A stretch of 64,000 nt of DNA from Candidatus Bipolaricaulota bacterium. GTDB lineage: Bacteria > Bipolaricaulota > Bipolaricaulia > Bipolaricaulales > Bipolaricaulaceae. The position numbers and the translations under genes are program-made. The DNA lies in assembly GCA_025060415.1 (NCBI GenBank), contig JANXBT010000002.1:310001-374000 (forward strand), given 5' to 3'. How positions within the stretch are numbered: position 1 is the first letter of the stretch; every line of letters begins with the position of its first letter. The notes below the pieces were generated by a model. The model made no database searches. It saw only the letters and a program-made list of their open reading frames with translations, and had not been told where the DNA came from. This document shows positions 34,016-41,730 of this stretch, one piece after another.

Positions 34016-34021
34016 TAGGAT
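34016..34021 (+). promoter_or_regulatory. -10 TAGGAT, probable leaderless start of the acyl-CoA synthetase gene
   Basis: TAGGAT, 8 nt ending GGCC, then ATG 34030. The only -35 candidate is a weak GTGGAA at 17 nt. Confidence 0.4.
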
Positions 34022-34029
34022 CGGGGGCC

Positions 34030-36123
34030 ATGCGGCGCAGTTTGGACGGCCTTCTTTTCCCCCGTTCCGTGGCGGTGGTGGGCGCCACCCCCCTGCCCGG
34101 CAAGATCGGAAACGCGGTGATGGCCAACGTGGCCCGCTTCCCCGGCCCCGTGTTCGCCGTGAACCCCAAGTATTCGGAGGTCCTGGGCCGGCCCTCCTTC
34201 CCCAGCGTGCGGGACCTCCCCCAGCCCGTGGACCTGGCGGTGGTGGTCATCCCCGCGGAGGGCGTGCTCCAGGTCCTGCGGGAGTGCGGGGAGAAGGGGA
34301 TCAAGAACGTGGTGGTCATCTCCGCGGGCTTCAAGGAGATCGGGAAGGAGGGGGTGCAGCGCGAGCGGGAGCTGGTGCGCCTCGCCCACGAGTACGGGCT
34401 CAACGTGCTGGGCCCCAACGCGTTCGGCTTCATCTCCCCCAGGGTGGGCCTGAACACCACCTTCGCCCCCCGCACCGCCCTCCCCGGCCACATCGCCTTC
34501 CTCTCCCAATCCGGCGCCTTCTGCACCTCCGTCCTGGACTGGGCCTGGAAGGAAAAGATCGGGTTTTCCCACTTCGTCTCCCTGGGGAACAAGGCCGTGC
34601 TGGACGAGTGCGACTTCCTCGAGGCGTTCGCGGAGGACCCGGAGACGCGGGTCATCGTGGCCTACCTGGAGGGCATTCGGGACGGGCCGCGGTTCATGGC
34701 CCTCGCCCGGGCGATCAGCCGCACGAAGCCCATCGTGATCCTCAAGGCGGGCCGGGCCGAGGCCGGGGCCCGCGCGGTCTCCTCCCACACCGGCACCCTG
34801 GCCGGGTCCGACCACGCCTACGAGGCGGCCTTCCGCCAATGCGGGGTGATCCGGGCCCGCACCGTGGAGGAGCTCTTCGATTTCGCCTACATCCTCTCCC
34901 GCCAGCCCCTGCCCAAAGGGAAGAGGATCGGGATCGTGACCAACGCCGGCGGGGCGGGGGTGATGGCCGCGGACGCCGCGGAGTGGGAGGGCCTCAGCGT
35001 GGCCCGTCTGCGCGAGGAAACCCTGCAGGCCCTGGCCCAGAAGGTCCCCGAGGAGGCCGCCATCTACAACCCCGTGGACGTGGTGGGGCACGCCACCCTG
35101 GAGCAGTACCAGGCCGCCCTGGAGCTGGTGCTCGCCGACCCCGGGGTGGACTTGGCGGTGGCCCTCTCCGCCCCCCACCCCATCCTGCGCTTCGCCGACC
35201 TGGCCCGGGCGGTGCGCCAGGCCCAGGAGCGGACCGGGAAACCCCTGGCCGTGAGCTTCATGGCCGGGGAGCTGGGGGAGGAGGCGGAGGAGGTCCTGCG
35301 GGGCGCGGGCATCCCCTCCTTTTTCGATCCGGCCCGGGCCGTGCGGGCCGTGGCCGTCCTCGCCCGCTACGCCGAGATCCGCCACCGGCCCCAGGAGGCG
35401 CCGCCCACCCTCCCCGTGGAGCGGGAGCGGGCCCGCCGGGTCCTGGAGGAGGCGCGGCGGCGGGGGCGGGTGCGGCTGGGCCTGGAGGCCATGGACCTCC
35501 TCGCCGCCTACGGGATCCCGCGGGCCCGGGGGGCGCTGGCCAAGACCGCGGAGGAAGCGGGCCGCATCGCCCGGGACCTGGGCACCCCCGTGGCCCTGAA
35601 GATCGTGTCGCCCGAGCTCACCCACAAGACCGAGGTGGGCGGGGTGCGCCTGAACGTCCCCCCGGAGGAGGCGGATCGGGTGGCCTGGGAGCTCCTGCGC
35701 AGCCTCCGGAGCCGCTTCCCCGAGGTGCCCCTCGACGGGGTGTACGTGCAGGAGATGCTCCCTCCCGGCCGGGAGGTGATCCTGGGAATGGTGCGGGACC
35801 CCACGTTCGGCCCCCTCCTCATGTTCGGGCTTGGGGGCATCTACGTGGAGGTCCTGCGGGACGTGGCCTTCGCCGTGGCCCCCCTCTCGCGGGCCGAGGC
35901 CGAGGAGCTGCTGGAGCTGGTGCGGGGCAAGCGGCTCCTCACTGGGGTGCGGGGGCAGCCGCCCGTGGCCCGCGCCGCCCTGGTGGAGCTGATCTTGCGG
36001 GTCAGCCAGCTGGTGACGGAAAACCCGCAGATCCTGGAGCTGGACCTGAACCCGATCCTGTGCTACCCGGACCGGGTGGTGGCCGTGGATCTCCGGCTCA
36101 CGGTGAGCGAGGAGGGCGTATGA
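34030..36123 (+). CDS. acetyl/acyl-CoA synthetase (NDP-forming), fused alpha-beta
   Basis: 697 aa with domains in one chain. A CoA-binding Rossmann domain (VAVVGATPLPGKIGNAV, about 10-130) comes first. A succinyl-CoA-synthetase-like flavodoxin pair follows, with the phospho-His region SSHTGTLAGSD (His253). A C-terminal ATP-grasp domain (about 475-697) has VALKIVSPELTHKTEVGGV and LMFGLGGIYVEVLRDV. The enzyme converts acyl-CoA, ADP and phosphate to acid, CoA and ATP in acetate-forming anaerobes; the reverse direction is possible. It overlaps the next gene as ATGA. Confidence 0.9.
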   Translation: MRRSLDGLLFPRSVAVVGATPLPGKIGNAVMANVARFPGPVFAVNPKYSEVLGRPSFPSVRDLPQPVDLAVVVIPAEGVLQVLRECGEKGIKNVVVISAGFKEIGKEGVQRERELVRLAHEYGLNVLGPNAFGFISPRVGLNTTFAPRTALPGHIAFLSQSGAFCTSVLDWAWKEKIGFSHFVSLGNKAVLDECDFLEAFAEDPETRVIVAYLEGIRDGPRFMALARAISRTKPIVILKAGRAEAGARAVSSHTGTLAGSDHAYEAAFRQCGVIRARTVEELFDFAYILSRQPLPKGKRIGIVTNAGGAGVMAADAAEWEGLSVARLREETLQALAQKVPEEAAIYNPVDVVGHATLEQYQAALELVLADPGVDLAVALSAPHPILRFADLARAVRQAQERTGKPLAVSFMAGELGEEAEEVLRGAGIPSFFDPARAVRAVAVLARYAEIRHRPQEAPPTLPVERERARRVLEEARRRGRVRLGLEAMDLLAAYGIPRARGALAKTAEEAGRIARDLGTPVALKIVSPELTHKTEVGGVRLNVPPEEADRVAWELLRSLRSRFPEVPLDGVYVQEMLPPGREVILGMVRDPTFGPLLMFGLGGIYVEVLRDVAFAVAPLSRAEAEELLELVRGKRLLTGVRGQPPVARAALVELILRVSQLVTENPQILELDLNPILCYPDRVVAVDLRLTVSEEGV

Positions 36124-37169
36124 ACCGGATCTACGTGGCGGGGGTGGGGGAGAAGGCGGGGAAGACGGTGGTGATCGCGGGGCTGGCCCAGGCCCTGCGG
36201 GAGCAGGGGCTGCGCGTGGCCTACCGCAAGCCGGTGGGGCTGGCCCGGGCCTACCGGCACGGCCGGCCCTGCGACCCCGACGGCGAGGCCATGGCCCAGG
36301 TCCTGGACCTGCCCAGCGGGGAGGAGCTGGTGGCGGTGCTGGCGGGCGAGGCGCCGCGGGCCTGGCGCCCGCCCGCGGAGGCCTGGCCGCGCATCGCCGC
36401 CTGCGCCCAGGTGGAGGCGGACCTCCTCCTCCTGGAGGGGCGGGAGTGGCTGGGCCGCGGCCTCCTCTCCGGCCTTTCCGACGTGGCCGTGGCCCAGCGG
36501 CTCGCCGCCCCGGTGCTCCTCGTGGCCAAGTACGGGGGCGAGCCCAGCGTGGACGCCGTGCTGGCCGCCGCCCAGCTCCTGGGGGGTGGGGTTCGGCTGC
36601 TGGGCGTGGTCCTGAACGCGGTTTCCCCGGAGGCCGAGCTCTCCGAGGTGCAGGCCTACGCCGCGCCGTTCCTGGAGGAGCGGGGGATCCCCGTGCTGGG
36701 CACCCTGGCCTTCGAGCGGCGGCTCCAGGCCGTGCGGGTGCTGGAGGTCCTGGAGGCCGTGGGCGCGGAGGTGGTGGTGGAGGGGGACCTGCAGGCCGAG
36801 GTGGACCGGTTCCTGGTGGGGGCCATGGGCGCGGAGGCCGCCCTGCAGCATTTGCGCCGCATCCCCGGGCAGCTGGCGGTGATCACCGCCGGCGACCGCA
36901 CGGACATCCAGGCCGTGGCCCTGGCCTTCCCGCGGGTGCGGGCCCTCATCCTCTCCGGCGGGATCCGGCCGGAACGGGCCCTCCTGGCCGAGGCCCAGGA
37001 ACGGGGGAAGACCCTGGCCGTGGCCCCCCAGGACACCTTCACCGTGGCCGAGACCGCCGACCGCCTCCTGGGCCGCTCCTTCCTGCCCGACCCCCGGCGC
37101 CTGGCCCTCCTGCGCGACCTTGTGCGTGAGGGCCTGAACCTGGAGCGGCTGCGCGAGCTCCTACGGTGA
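36120..37169 (+). CDS. P-loop / DRTGG-domain protein (Pta N-terminal-like)
   Basis: 349 aa. The N-terminal part resembles a BioD-type P-loop ATPase (GVGEKAGKTVVIAGLAQALR, residues 8-27; VLLVAKYGGE). The C-terminal half contains a DRTGG-like domain (VITAGDRTDIQAVAL). This combination is seen in the N-terminal extension of some phosphotransacetylases, without the catalytic Pta domain. Coupling to the acyl-CoA synthetase by ATGA overlap suggests a regulatory role in acetyl-CoA/acetate metabolism; that is inference. Confidence 0.78.
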   Translation: MNRIYVAGVGEKAGKTVVIAGLAQALREQGLRVAYRKPVGLARAYRHGRPCDPDGEAMAQVLDLPSGEELVAVLAGEAPRAWRPPAEAWPRIAACAQVEADLLLLEGREWLGRGLLSGLSDVAVAQRLAAPVLLVAKYGGEPSVDAVLAAAQLLGGGVRLLGVVLNAVSPEAELSEVQAYAAPFLEERGIPVLGTLAFERRLQAVRVLEVLEAVGAEVVVEGDLQAEVDRFLVGAMGAEAALQHLRRIPGQLAVITAGDRTDIQAVALAFPRVRALILSGGIRPERALLAEAQERGKTLAVAPQDTFTVAETADRLLGRSFLPDPRRLALLRDLVREGLNLERLRELLR

Positions 37170-37562
37170 GGCCTGGACCTCGAAGGTGAGCTCCGCGGCC
37201 AGGGAGTGGCTCACGGAGCAGTAGCGCTCCTGGGAGAGCTGGGCGGCGCGGCGCAGGTTCTCCTCGGGGACGCCCTCGGCCACGTACTTGAGGTGCACTT
37301 TGCGCACGGCGCGGGGGTGGTCGGGCGCCCGCTCCGCGCGGATCTCCACCCAGAAGCGGCGGGGCGGGGTGCGCATCTTCTGCAGGATGGAGACGACGTC
37401 CATCCCCGTGCACCCGCCCAGGGCGATGAGGAGGAGCTCGGTGGGGCGGGGGGCGGAGTCCTCCCCGCCCACCTCGGGGGCGCCGTCCATGAGGACGGCG
37501 TGGCCGGAGGGGCCCCGGCCCACGAACCGCAGACCCTCGTGCCAGCTGACCTTGACCTCCAC
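37161..37562 (-). CDS. OsmC-family peroxiredoxin-like protein
   Basis: 133 aa from GTG 37562, fixed by AAAGGAGG 4 nt upstream. The two conserved cysteines are present: GGCTGMDVV and ERYCSVSHSL. These mark OsmC/Ohr proteins that reduce organic hydroperoxides with thiol electrons. PRPTELLLIALGGC favours the YhfA-like OsmC branch. It is divergent from arsR-grx across a 78-bp region with overlapping promoters. The 3' end overlaps the DRTGG gene tail by 9 nt. Confidence 0.85.
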   Translation of the reverse strand: MEVKVSWHEGLRFVGRGPSGHAVLMDGAPEVGGEDSAPRPTELLLIALGGCTGMDVVSILQKMRTPPRRFWVEIRAERAPDHPRAVRKVHLKYVAEGVPEENLRRAAQLSQERYCSVSHSLAAELTFEVQASP

Positions 37563-37581
37563 GGGCCCTCCTTTCGCCACA

Positions 37582-37610
37582 AATTTCCAAGATTTTGGAA
37601 TTTTTGACAA
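37582..37610 (-). promoter_or_regulatory. osmC promoter with embedded inverted repeat
   Basis: On the minus strand TTGTCA (37610-37605), a 17-nt spacer and GAAATT (37587-37582) form a plausible promoter. The repeat TTCCAA-GATT-TTGGAA (37585-37600) lies in its spacer and next to the -35 of the divergent arsR promoter, a good place for a shared repressor such as the adjacent ArsR protein. Confidence 0.45.
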
Positions 37611-37632
37611 GTCCGCCGGGCCCCGCTATACT
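37604..37632 (+). promoter_or_regulatory. consensus promoter of arsR-grx
   Basis: TTGACA (37604-37609), exactly 17 nt, TATACT (37627-37632), then 8 nt to the arsR ATG. A near-perfect sigma-70 promoter with a leaderless transcript predicted. Confidence 0.8.
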
Positions 37633-37640
37633 CCCGGGCC

Positions 37641-37943
37641 ATGGCCGAAAACCTGCAACGGTGGGCCAAGGTGTTCGCCGCCCTGGGGAACGCGGAGCGG
37701 CTGGCGGTGGTGAGTTACCTCTTGGCCCGTCGCCGGGGGCACTGCACGGAGATCGCGGAGGCCGTGCGGCTCTCCACCCCCGCCCTCTCCTACCACCTGC
37801 GCTTCCTGGAGGAGGCGGGGCTGATCGTGCGGGAGCGCCGCGGCCGCCGGCGCTGCGTGCGCGTGAGCCCGGAGCTCCGGAGGCTCCTGCGCCCGGCGGT
37901 GGTGGAGGCCTTGCGAAAGGAGGGAGCATGGAACACGAGGTGA
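37641..37943 (+). CDS. ArsR-family winged-helix regulator
   Basis: 100-aa small DNA-binding protein: WAKVFAALGNAERLAVVSYL, then recognition helix STPALSYHLRFLEEAGLI and a wing rich in arginine (RERRGRRRCVRV). The classical metal motif ELCVCD is replaced by GHCTEIAEA with a single Cys, so thiol/redox sensing is as likely as metal sensing. Its 3' end overlaps grx by 16 nt. Autoregulation through the inverted repeat upstream is inferred. Confidence 0.87.
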   Translation: MAENLQRWAKVFAALGNAERLAVVSYLLARRRGHCTEIAEAVRLSTPALSYHLRFLEEAGLIVRERRGRRRCVRVSPELRRLLRPAVVEALRKEGAWNTR

Positions 37944-38167
37944 TCGTGTACACCACCCCCACCTGCCCCTGGTGCCAGATGGTCAAACGCTACCTCGAGG
38001 CCCGCGGCATCCCCTACACCGAGGTCGACGTGTCCCAAAACTACCAGGCCGCGCTGGAGATGGTGCGCAAGTCCGGGCAAACCGGGGTGCCGGTGGTGGA
38101 GATCGACGGGGAGATCGTGGTGGGGTTCGACCGGGAGCGGATCGACCAGCTCCTGGGGCTGGCCTAA
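37928..38167 (+). CDS. glutaredoxin-like thiol-disulfide protein
   Basis: 79 aa with redox motif CPWC (residues 13-16 in TTPTCPWCQMVK), cis-Pro loop TGVPVVEIDG, and GFD near the end. The size and sequence fit the NrdH/glutaredoxin-like group paired with thioredoxin reductase in anaerobes. AGGGAG lies just upstream. It is coupled to arsR and followed by a strong terminator. Confidence 0.9.
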   Translation: MEHEVIVYTTPTCPWCQMVKRYLEARGIPYTEVDVSQNYQAALEMVRKSGQTGVPVVEIDGEIVVGFDRERIDQLLGLA

Positions 38168-38173
38168 AACGGG

Positions 38174-38201
38174 AAGGCGGGGCCGTAAGGCCCCGCCTTT
38201 T

Positions 38202-38202
<1 letters not shown>
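38174..38202 (+). terminator. terminator between grx and the tRNA cluster
   Basis: AAGGCGGGGCC-gtaa-GGCCCCGCCTT followed by TTT on the plus strand. On the minus strand the same stem is followed by CCCGTTTT, so it can also end the tRNA transcript. Confidence 0.85.
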
Positions 38203-38277
<75 letters not shown>

Positions 38278-38280
38278 TTC

Positions 38281-38354
38281 TGGCGGAGCAGGGGATCGAA
38301 CCCTGAACCTCGCGGTTATGGGCCGCGCGCTCTCGCCAGTTGAGCTACTCCGCC
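38281..38354 (-). tRNA. tRNA-Met(CAT), elongator
   Basis: 74 nt, CCA not encoded (the discriminator A is followed by GAA). Acceptor GGCGGAG/CTCCGCC is fully paired, which excludes an initiator. Anticodon loop CCCATAA. A lysidine-modified tRNA-Ile(CAT) cannot be fully excluded from sequence. Confidence 0.85.
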
Positions 38355-38431
38355 TGGTTGCGGGGGTAGGATTCGAACCTACGACCTCCGGGTTATGAGC
38401 CCGGCGAGCTGCCTGGCTGCTCCACCCCGCT
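38355..38431 (-). tRNA. initiator tRNA-fMet(CAT)
   Basis: 77 nt with encoded CCA. It has the initiator hallmarks: GGTGGAGCAG D-arm, three G-C pairs in the anticodon stem (CCGGG CTCATAA CCCGG), and an unpaired 1-72 position. Position 1 is A, giving A1-A72 instead of the E. coli C1-A72. Confidence 0.93.
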
Positions 38432-38433
38432 CC

Positions 38434-38521
38434 TGCCGGGGGCGGGACTCGAACCCGCACGGGTCAGGCACTACCCGGGGGATTTTAAGTCCCCTGCGTC
38501 TACCGCTTCCGCCACCCCGGC
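38434..38521 (-). tRNA. tRNA-Leu(TAA)
   Basis: 88-nt class II tRNA, CCA not encoded. Acceptor GCCGGGG/CCCCGGC; anticodon stem GGGGA/TCCCC, loop CTTAAAA. Long variable arm present. Confidence 0.92.
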
Positions 38522-38529
38522 GGACCCCT

Positions 38530-38604
38530 TGGAGCGGGAAACGGGATTCGAACCCGCGGCCTCCACCTCGGCAAGGTGGCGCTCTACCCCTGAGCTATTC
38601 CCGC
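38530..38604 (-). tRNA. tRNA-Gly(GCC)
   Basis: 75 nt with encoded CCA and discriminator T. Acceptor GCGGGAA/TTCCCGC; anticodon stem CCACC/GGTGG, loop TTGCCGA. Confidence 0.94.
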
Positions 38605-38614
38605 TTCCGCCCCA

Positions 38615-38642
38615 ATTATACCGCACCCCAACGGGCCGCCAA
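38615..38642 (-). promoter_or_regulatory. internal promoter in the tRNA cluster
   Basis: TTGGCG (38642-38637), a 16-nt spacer and TATAAT (38620-38615) lie 10 nt before tRNA-Gly. It would drive Gly, Leu, fMet, Met and Ala tRNAs. Confidence 0.65.
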
Positions 38643-38647
38643 GCGGG

Positions 38648-38731
38648 TGCGAAGGGCGGGATTCGAACCCGCACGCCTCATCGGCACTGGCTCCTAAGGC
38701 CAGCGCGTCTGCCGGATTCCGCCACCTTCGC
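38648..38731 (-). tRNA. tRNA-Leu(TAG)
   Basis: 84-nt class II tRNA. Acceptor GCGAAGG/CCTTCGC, discriminator A followed by CCC, so CCA is not encoded. Anticodon stem CTGGC/GCCAG, loop CTTAGGA. It lies 10 nt past the PPC-domain gene stop and may be transcribed with it. Confidence 0.92.
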
Positions 38732-38741
38732 CCCTTCTTTT

Positions 38742-39173
38742 TTAGCGCCCCGCCGGCGCCCCATCAACCCCCTCCGGGTAGAGGCCCAACAGGCCCGTGG
38801 GCTCCGGCCGCCGCCGGAGCCGCACCCCCGGCACCCCCACCACCAACACCTCAGCGGTGTTGTGCACCGTGGCCGAAAGGAGATGCCCTCCCCAGGCCGC
38901 CCCGCCCTCCTTGCCCACCACCACGTGCAGATGCACCACCACCCCCTCCGGCCCCTCCCCCACGTTCCCCTGCAGGGAGAGGAGCTCCACCGGCTCGGAG
39001 ATCCTTTCCTCGCGGTAACCCTTCCCATCCCAAAAACCGAACACCACGTCCCGCAGCATCCCCACCCCGCAGGCCACGACCCCAAAGGCTCCCAGCTCCC
39101 GCAGGGCGTCCGGAAGCCTCTCCCCGTCCTGAAGCCGCACCACAAAATTCGCCCCGCTTTGGGCCTTAAGCAT
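38742..39173 (-). CDS. PPC/DUF296-domain protein
   Basis: 143 aa from ATG 39173, supported by AAAGGAGG 4 nt before it. FVVRLQDGERLPDALRE at the N-terminus, VELLSLQGNVGEGPEG, VHLHVVVG and GGHLLSATVHNTAEV match the PPC (DUF296) fold found alone in bacteria and attached to AT-hooks in plants. HxH and a later His could bind a metal. Physiological role unknown. It overlaps the glycerate kinase end by 8 nt, so it is co-translated. Confidence 0.83.
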   Translation of the reverse strand: MLKAQSGANFVVRLQDGERLPDALRELGAFGVVACGVGMLRDVVFGFWDGKGYREERISEPVELLSLQGNVGEGPEGVVVHLHVVVGKEGGAAWGGHLLSATVHNTAEVLVVGVPGVRLRRRPEPTGLLGLYPEGVDGAPAGR

Positions 39174-40509
39174 GCGCCCTCCTTTCCACCCCAAGGATCA
39201 CCAGATCGGCCACGTTCGTCCCGGTGGGCCCGGTGCGGAGCAGGTCCCCGGCCGCGTCCAGGGCCGGGTGGCTGTCGTTTTCCGCCAGGGCCCGCCAGGG
39301 GTCCACGCCGGCCGCCGCCAGGCGGTCCCAAGTGGTGCCGTCCACGAGGGCGCCCGCAGCGTCCGTGGGGCCGTCCCGGCCGTCCGTGGCCAGGGCCAGG
39401 AGGGCCACCCCCGGGAGCCCCGCCGCCTCCGCGGCAAAGGCCAGGGCCAGCTCCTGGTTGCGCCCGCCCAAGCCCTTTCCGCGCACGGTGACCGTGGTCT
39501 CGCCGGCGGCCAAAAGGAGAGCGGGAGGCCGCACCGGCCGGCCGTGCCTCCGCTCCTCCTCCGCCAGGGCCGCGAGGACCCGCCCCACCTCCCGCGCCTC
39601 CCCCCGCAGGGTGCCCGTGAGGACCCGGGTGCGGAAGCCCGCTTCCCGGCCGAGCTTCTGGGCAAGGGCCAGGGCCGTCCGCCCCGAGCCGATCAGGACG
39701 TGGCGGACGCGGGCGAAGCCGGGCGCCCCGGGCTTGGGGGTCTCGGGAAGCCGGCCCTCCGCCCCGGCTTGGAGATGGGCCCGCACGGGCGCCGGGACCT
39801 CCTCCCAAATCCCGCGCGCCCGGAGCACGGCCACGGCCTGGCCGAAGGTGGTGGGATCGGGGACGGTGGGGCCGGAGGCGATCGTGGCCAGGTCGTCCCC
39901 GGGGACATCGGAGAGGACCAGGCCCAGCACGGCGGCGGGCTGGGCGGCCTGGGCGAGCCGCCCCCCTTTCAGCGCGGAAAGGTGCTTGCGCACCGCGTTC
40001 AGCTCGTGGACGGTGGCCCCGGAGCGCCACAGCAAGGCGGTCGTGCGGGCCAGGTCCTCCAGGTCCAGGCCGGGCGCGGGGAGCTCGCACAGGGCGGACC
40101 CGCCCCCGGAAATGAGGACCACCAGGAGATCGTCTTTTCCCGCCGCTTGGGCCAGGGCCCAGATCCTTTGGCCGGCCCGCAGGGCGCGCGCGTCGGGGAG
40201 GGGATGGCCCGCCTCCGCCACCTCCACAAGGCGGGTGGGCGCGGCGCACCCCTCCGCGGTGACCACGAACCCTTCGGCGATCCGTCGTCCCAAGAGCTCC
40301 TCCAGGGCCTGGGCCATGCGGGCGGAGGCCTTCCCGAACCCCACCACGAGCACCCGCCGGAAGCGCCGGAGGTCGTAGCGGTAGGGCCCGGCCCGGAGCT
40401 CCTCCCCCTCCACGCGCACCGCGCGGGCCAAGCACCGTTCCGGGGCGAGCTCGGCCAGCACGCCCGCCGCAATCCCCCTCAGCACCTCGCGGACGCCCCC
40501 CTTGCCCAA
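39166..40509 (-). CDS. glycerate 2-kinase (GckA/MOFRL family)
   Basis: Phosphorylates glycerate, linking serine/hydroxypyruvate metabolism to glycolysis. 447 aa from TTG 40509, which follows a GGGAGGGGG ribosome site; no ATG fits. Motifs are VVGFGKASARMAQALE, GGHPLPD-like AGHPLPDARA, LISGGGSALCELP, and C-terminal MOFRL residues GGRNQELAL and ATDGRDGPTDAAGA. Start codons of this gene and the divergent nth are 29 nt apart, with the nth -35 inside this start region. Confidence 0.88.
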   Translation of the reverse strand: MGKGGVREVLRGIAAGVLAELAPERCLARAVRVEGEELRAGPYRYDLRRFRRVLVVGFGKASARMAQALEELLGRRIAEGFVVTAEGCAAPTRLVEVAEAGHPLPDARALRAGQRIWALAQAAGKDDLLVVLISGGGSALCELPAPGLDLEDLARTTALLWRSGATVHELNAVRKHLSALKGGRLAQAAQPAAVLGLVLSDVPGDDLATIASGPTVPDPTTFGQAVAVLRARGIWEEVPAPVRAHLQAGAEGRLPETPKPGAPGFARVRHVLIGSGRTALALAQKLGREAGFRTRVLTGTLRGEAREVGRVLAALAEEERRHGRPVRPPALLLAAGETTVTVRGKGLGGRNQELALAFAAEAAGLPGVALLALATDGRDGPTDAAGALVDGTTWDRLAAAGVDPWRALAENDSHPALDAAGDLLRTGPTGTNVADLVILGVERRAHA

Positions 40510-40530
40510 GGCTCTCCCCCTCCCTATCCT
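40502..40530 (+). promoter_or_regulatory. promoter of nth, leaderless
   Basis: TTGCCC (40502-40507), 17 nt, TATCCT (40525-40530), then 8 nt to the nth GTG. The -35 overlaps the first codons of the divergent glycerate kinase. Confidence 0.6.
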
Positions 40531-40538
40531 CGGGGCCT

Positions 40539-41198
40539 GTGCAGGCTGAGCTCTTGGCGGAGATCGATCGGCGCCTGCGCCAAGCCTTCGGCGACCCCCC
40601 ACGGCCGCCCTTCGAGCCCCTGGAGCTCCTGATCCGCACCATTCTTTCCCAGAACACCTCCGACCGCAATCGCGATCGGGCCTATGCGGCGCTGCGGGCG
40701 CGCTTCCCCCGCTGGGAGGACCTCCTTTCCGCCTCGGAAGCGGAGGTGGCGGCGGCCATCCGGCCCGCGGGGCTGTACCGGCAACGCGCCCGCCGCCTCC
40801 GGGAGGTCCTCCGGCGGATCCAGGAGGCGCAGGGGGAGCTCTCCCTGGCCTTCCTGGGCCGCCTCCCCCCGGACGAGGCCGAGGCGTGGCTCCTTTCCCT
40901 GCCGGGCGTGGGCAAGAAGACGGCGTCCATCGTGCTCCTTTTCGCCTTCGGGCACGAGAGGTTCCCCGTGGACACGCACATCGCCCGGGTGGCGCGCCGG
41001 GTGGGCCTTTGGGCGGGGCGGGGCGATCCCCACGCGGCCCTGGCCCCGTTTGTCCCGCGGGGGCGGGCCTACCCCCTGCACCTGAACCTCATCCGCCTGG
41101 GGCGCGAGGTCTGCCGGCCGCGCGCCCCGCGCTGCCCCCAATGCCCCCTCCGCGACCTCTGCGCGTACGCCCAAAGGAGGGAGGATGACACGGGCTGA
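40539..41198 (+). CDS. nth: endonuclease III-like DNA glycosylase/AP lyase
   Basis: 219 aa. Helix-hairpin-helix LPGVGKKTASIV with catalytic Lys127, catalytic Asp145 in PVDTHIARV, and an iron-sulfur motif C-x6-C-x2-C-x5-C (CRPRAPRCPQCPLRDLC). It removes oxidised pyrimidines. ILSQNTSDRNRD is typical of the family; specificity (Nth versus MutY-like or thermophilic UDG) is not certain but Lys and Asp favour Nth. GTG start without a Shine-Dalgarno sequence. It overlaps the HD gene by 14 nt. Confidence 0.9.
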   Translation: MQAELLAEIDRRLRQAFGDPPRPPFEPLELLIRTILSQNTSDRNRDRAYAALRARFPRWEDLLSASEAEVAAAIRPAGLYRQRARRLREVLRRIQEAQGELSLAFLGRLPPDEAEAWLLSLPGVGKKTASIVLLFAFGHERFPVDTHIARVARRVGLWAGRGDPHAALAPFVPRGRAYPLHLNLIRLGREVCRPRAPRCPQCPLRDLCAYAQRREDDTG

Positions 41199-41730
41199 AG
41201 CGCTCAAGCTCGTGGAGGAGCGGGTGCGCACGCGGAACCTGGTGAAGCACCTGCGGGCCGTGGAGGCCGGCATGCGGGCCCTGGCGGAGCGGCTGGGCGG
41301 GGACCCGGAGCGGTGGGCCCTGGCCGGGCTCCTCCACGACCTGGATTACGACGAGACGAAGGACCAACCGGAGCGGCACGGCCGGCGCACGGTGGAGCTC
41401 CTGCGCGGCCTGGGGTTCGCGGACGAGGAGGTGCTCCAGGCCATCCTGGCCCATGCCGGGCACAAGGAGCCGGAAACGCCCCTCGAGATCGGGCTGACCG
41501 CCGTGGACCCCCTCACGGGGCTGATCGTGGCCGCGGCCCTGGTCCACCCCCAGCGGCTCGCGGGGCTCACGGTCCAAAACGTCCTCAACCGCTACAAAGA
41601 GAAGGGCTTCGCCCGCTCCGCCTCGCGGGAGGACATCGCCCTCTGCCGGCGGCTCGGCCTGGACCTCCCGGCGTTCGTGGAGGTCGTGCTCTCCGCGATG
41701 AAGGGGATCGCCGGGGACCTGGGGCTTTAG
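41185..41730 (+). CDS. HD-domain phosphohydrolase
   Basis: 181 aa. Metal-binding HD signature [11 protein letters not shown] (about 48-58) with an upstream HLRAVEAGM and later HAGHKE. It is a small single-domain HDIG-type protein; possible substrates include nucleotides or cyclic nucleotides, unknown. GGGAGG before ATG 41185. The stop overlaps that of the converging kbl by 4 nt. Confidence 0.85.
   Translation: MTRAEALKLVEERVRTRNLVKHLRAVEAGMRALAERLGGDPERWALAGLLHDLDYDETKDQPERHGRRTVELLRGLGFADEEVLQAILAHAGHKEPETPLEIGLTAVDPLTGLIVAAALVHPQRLAGLTVQNVLNRYKEKGFARSASREDIALCRRLGLDLPAFVEVVLSAMKGIAGDLGL

Noticed and set aside
33199-34029. N-terminal extension of the acyl-CoA synthetase frame
   Set aside because: The frame is open only because it is antisense to the response regulator. 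The CoA-binding domain begins right after ATG 34030.
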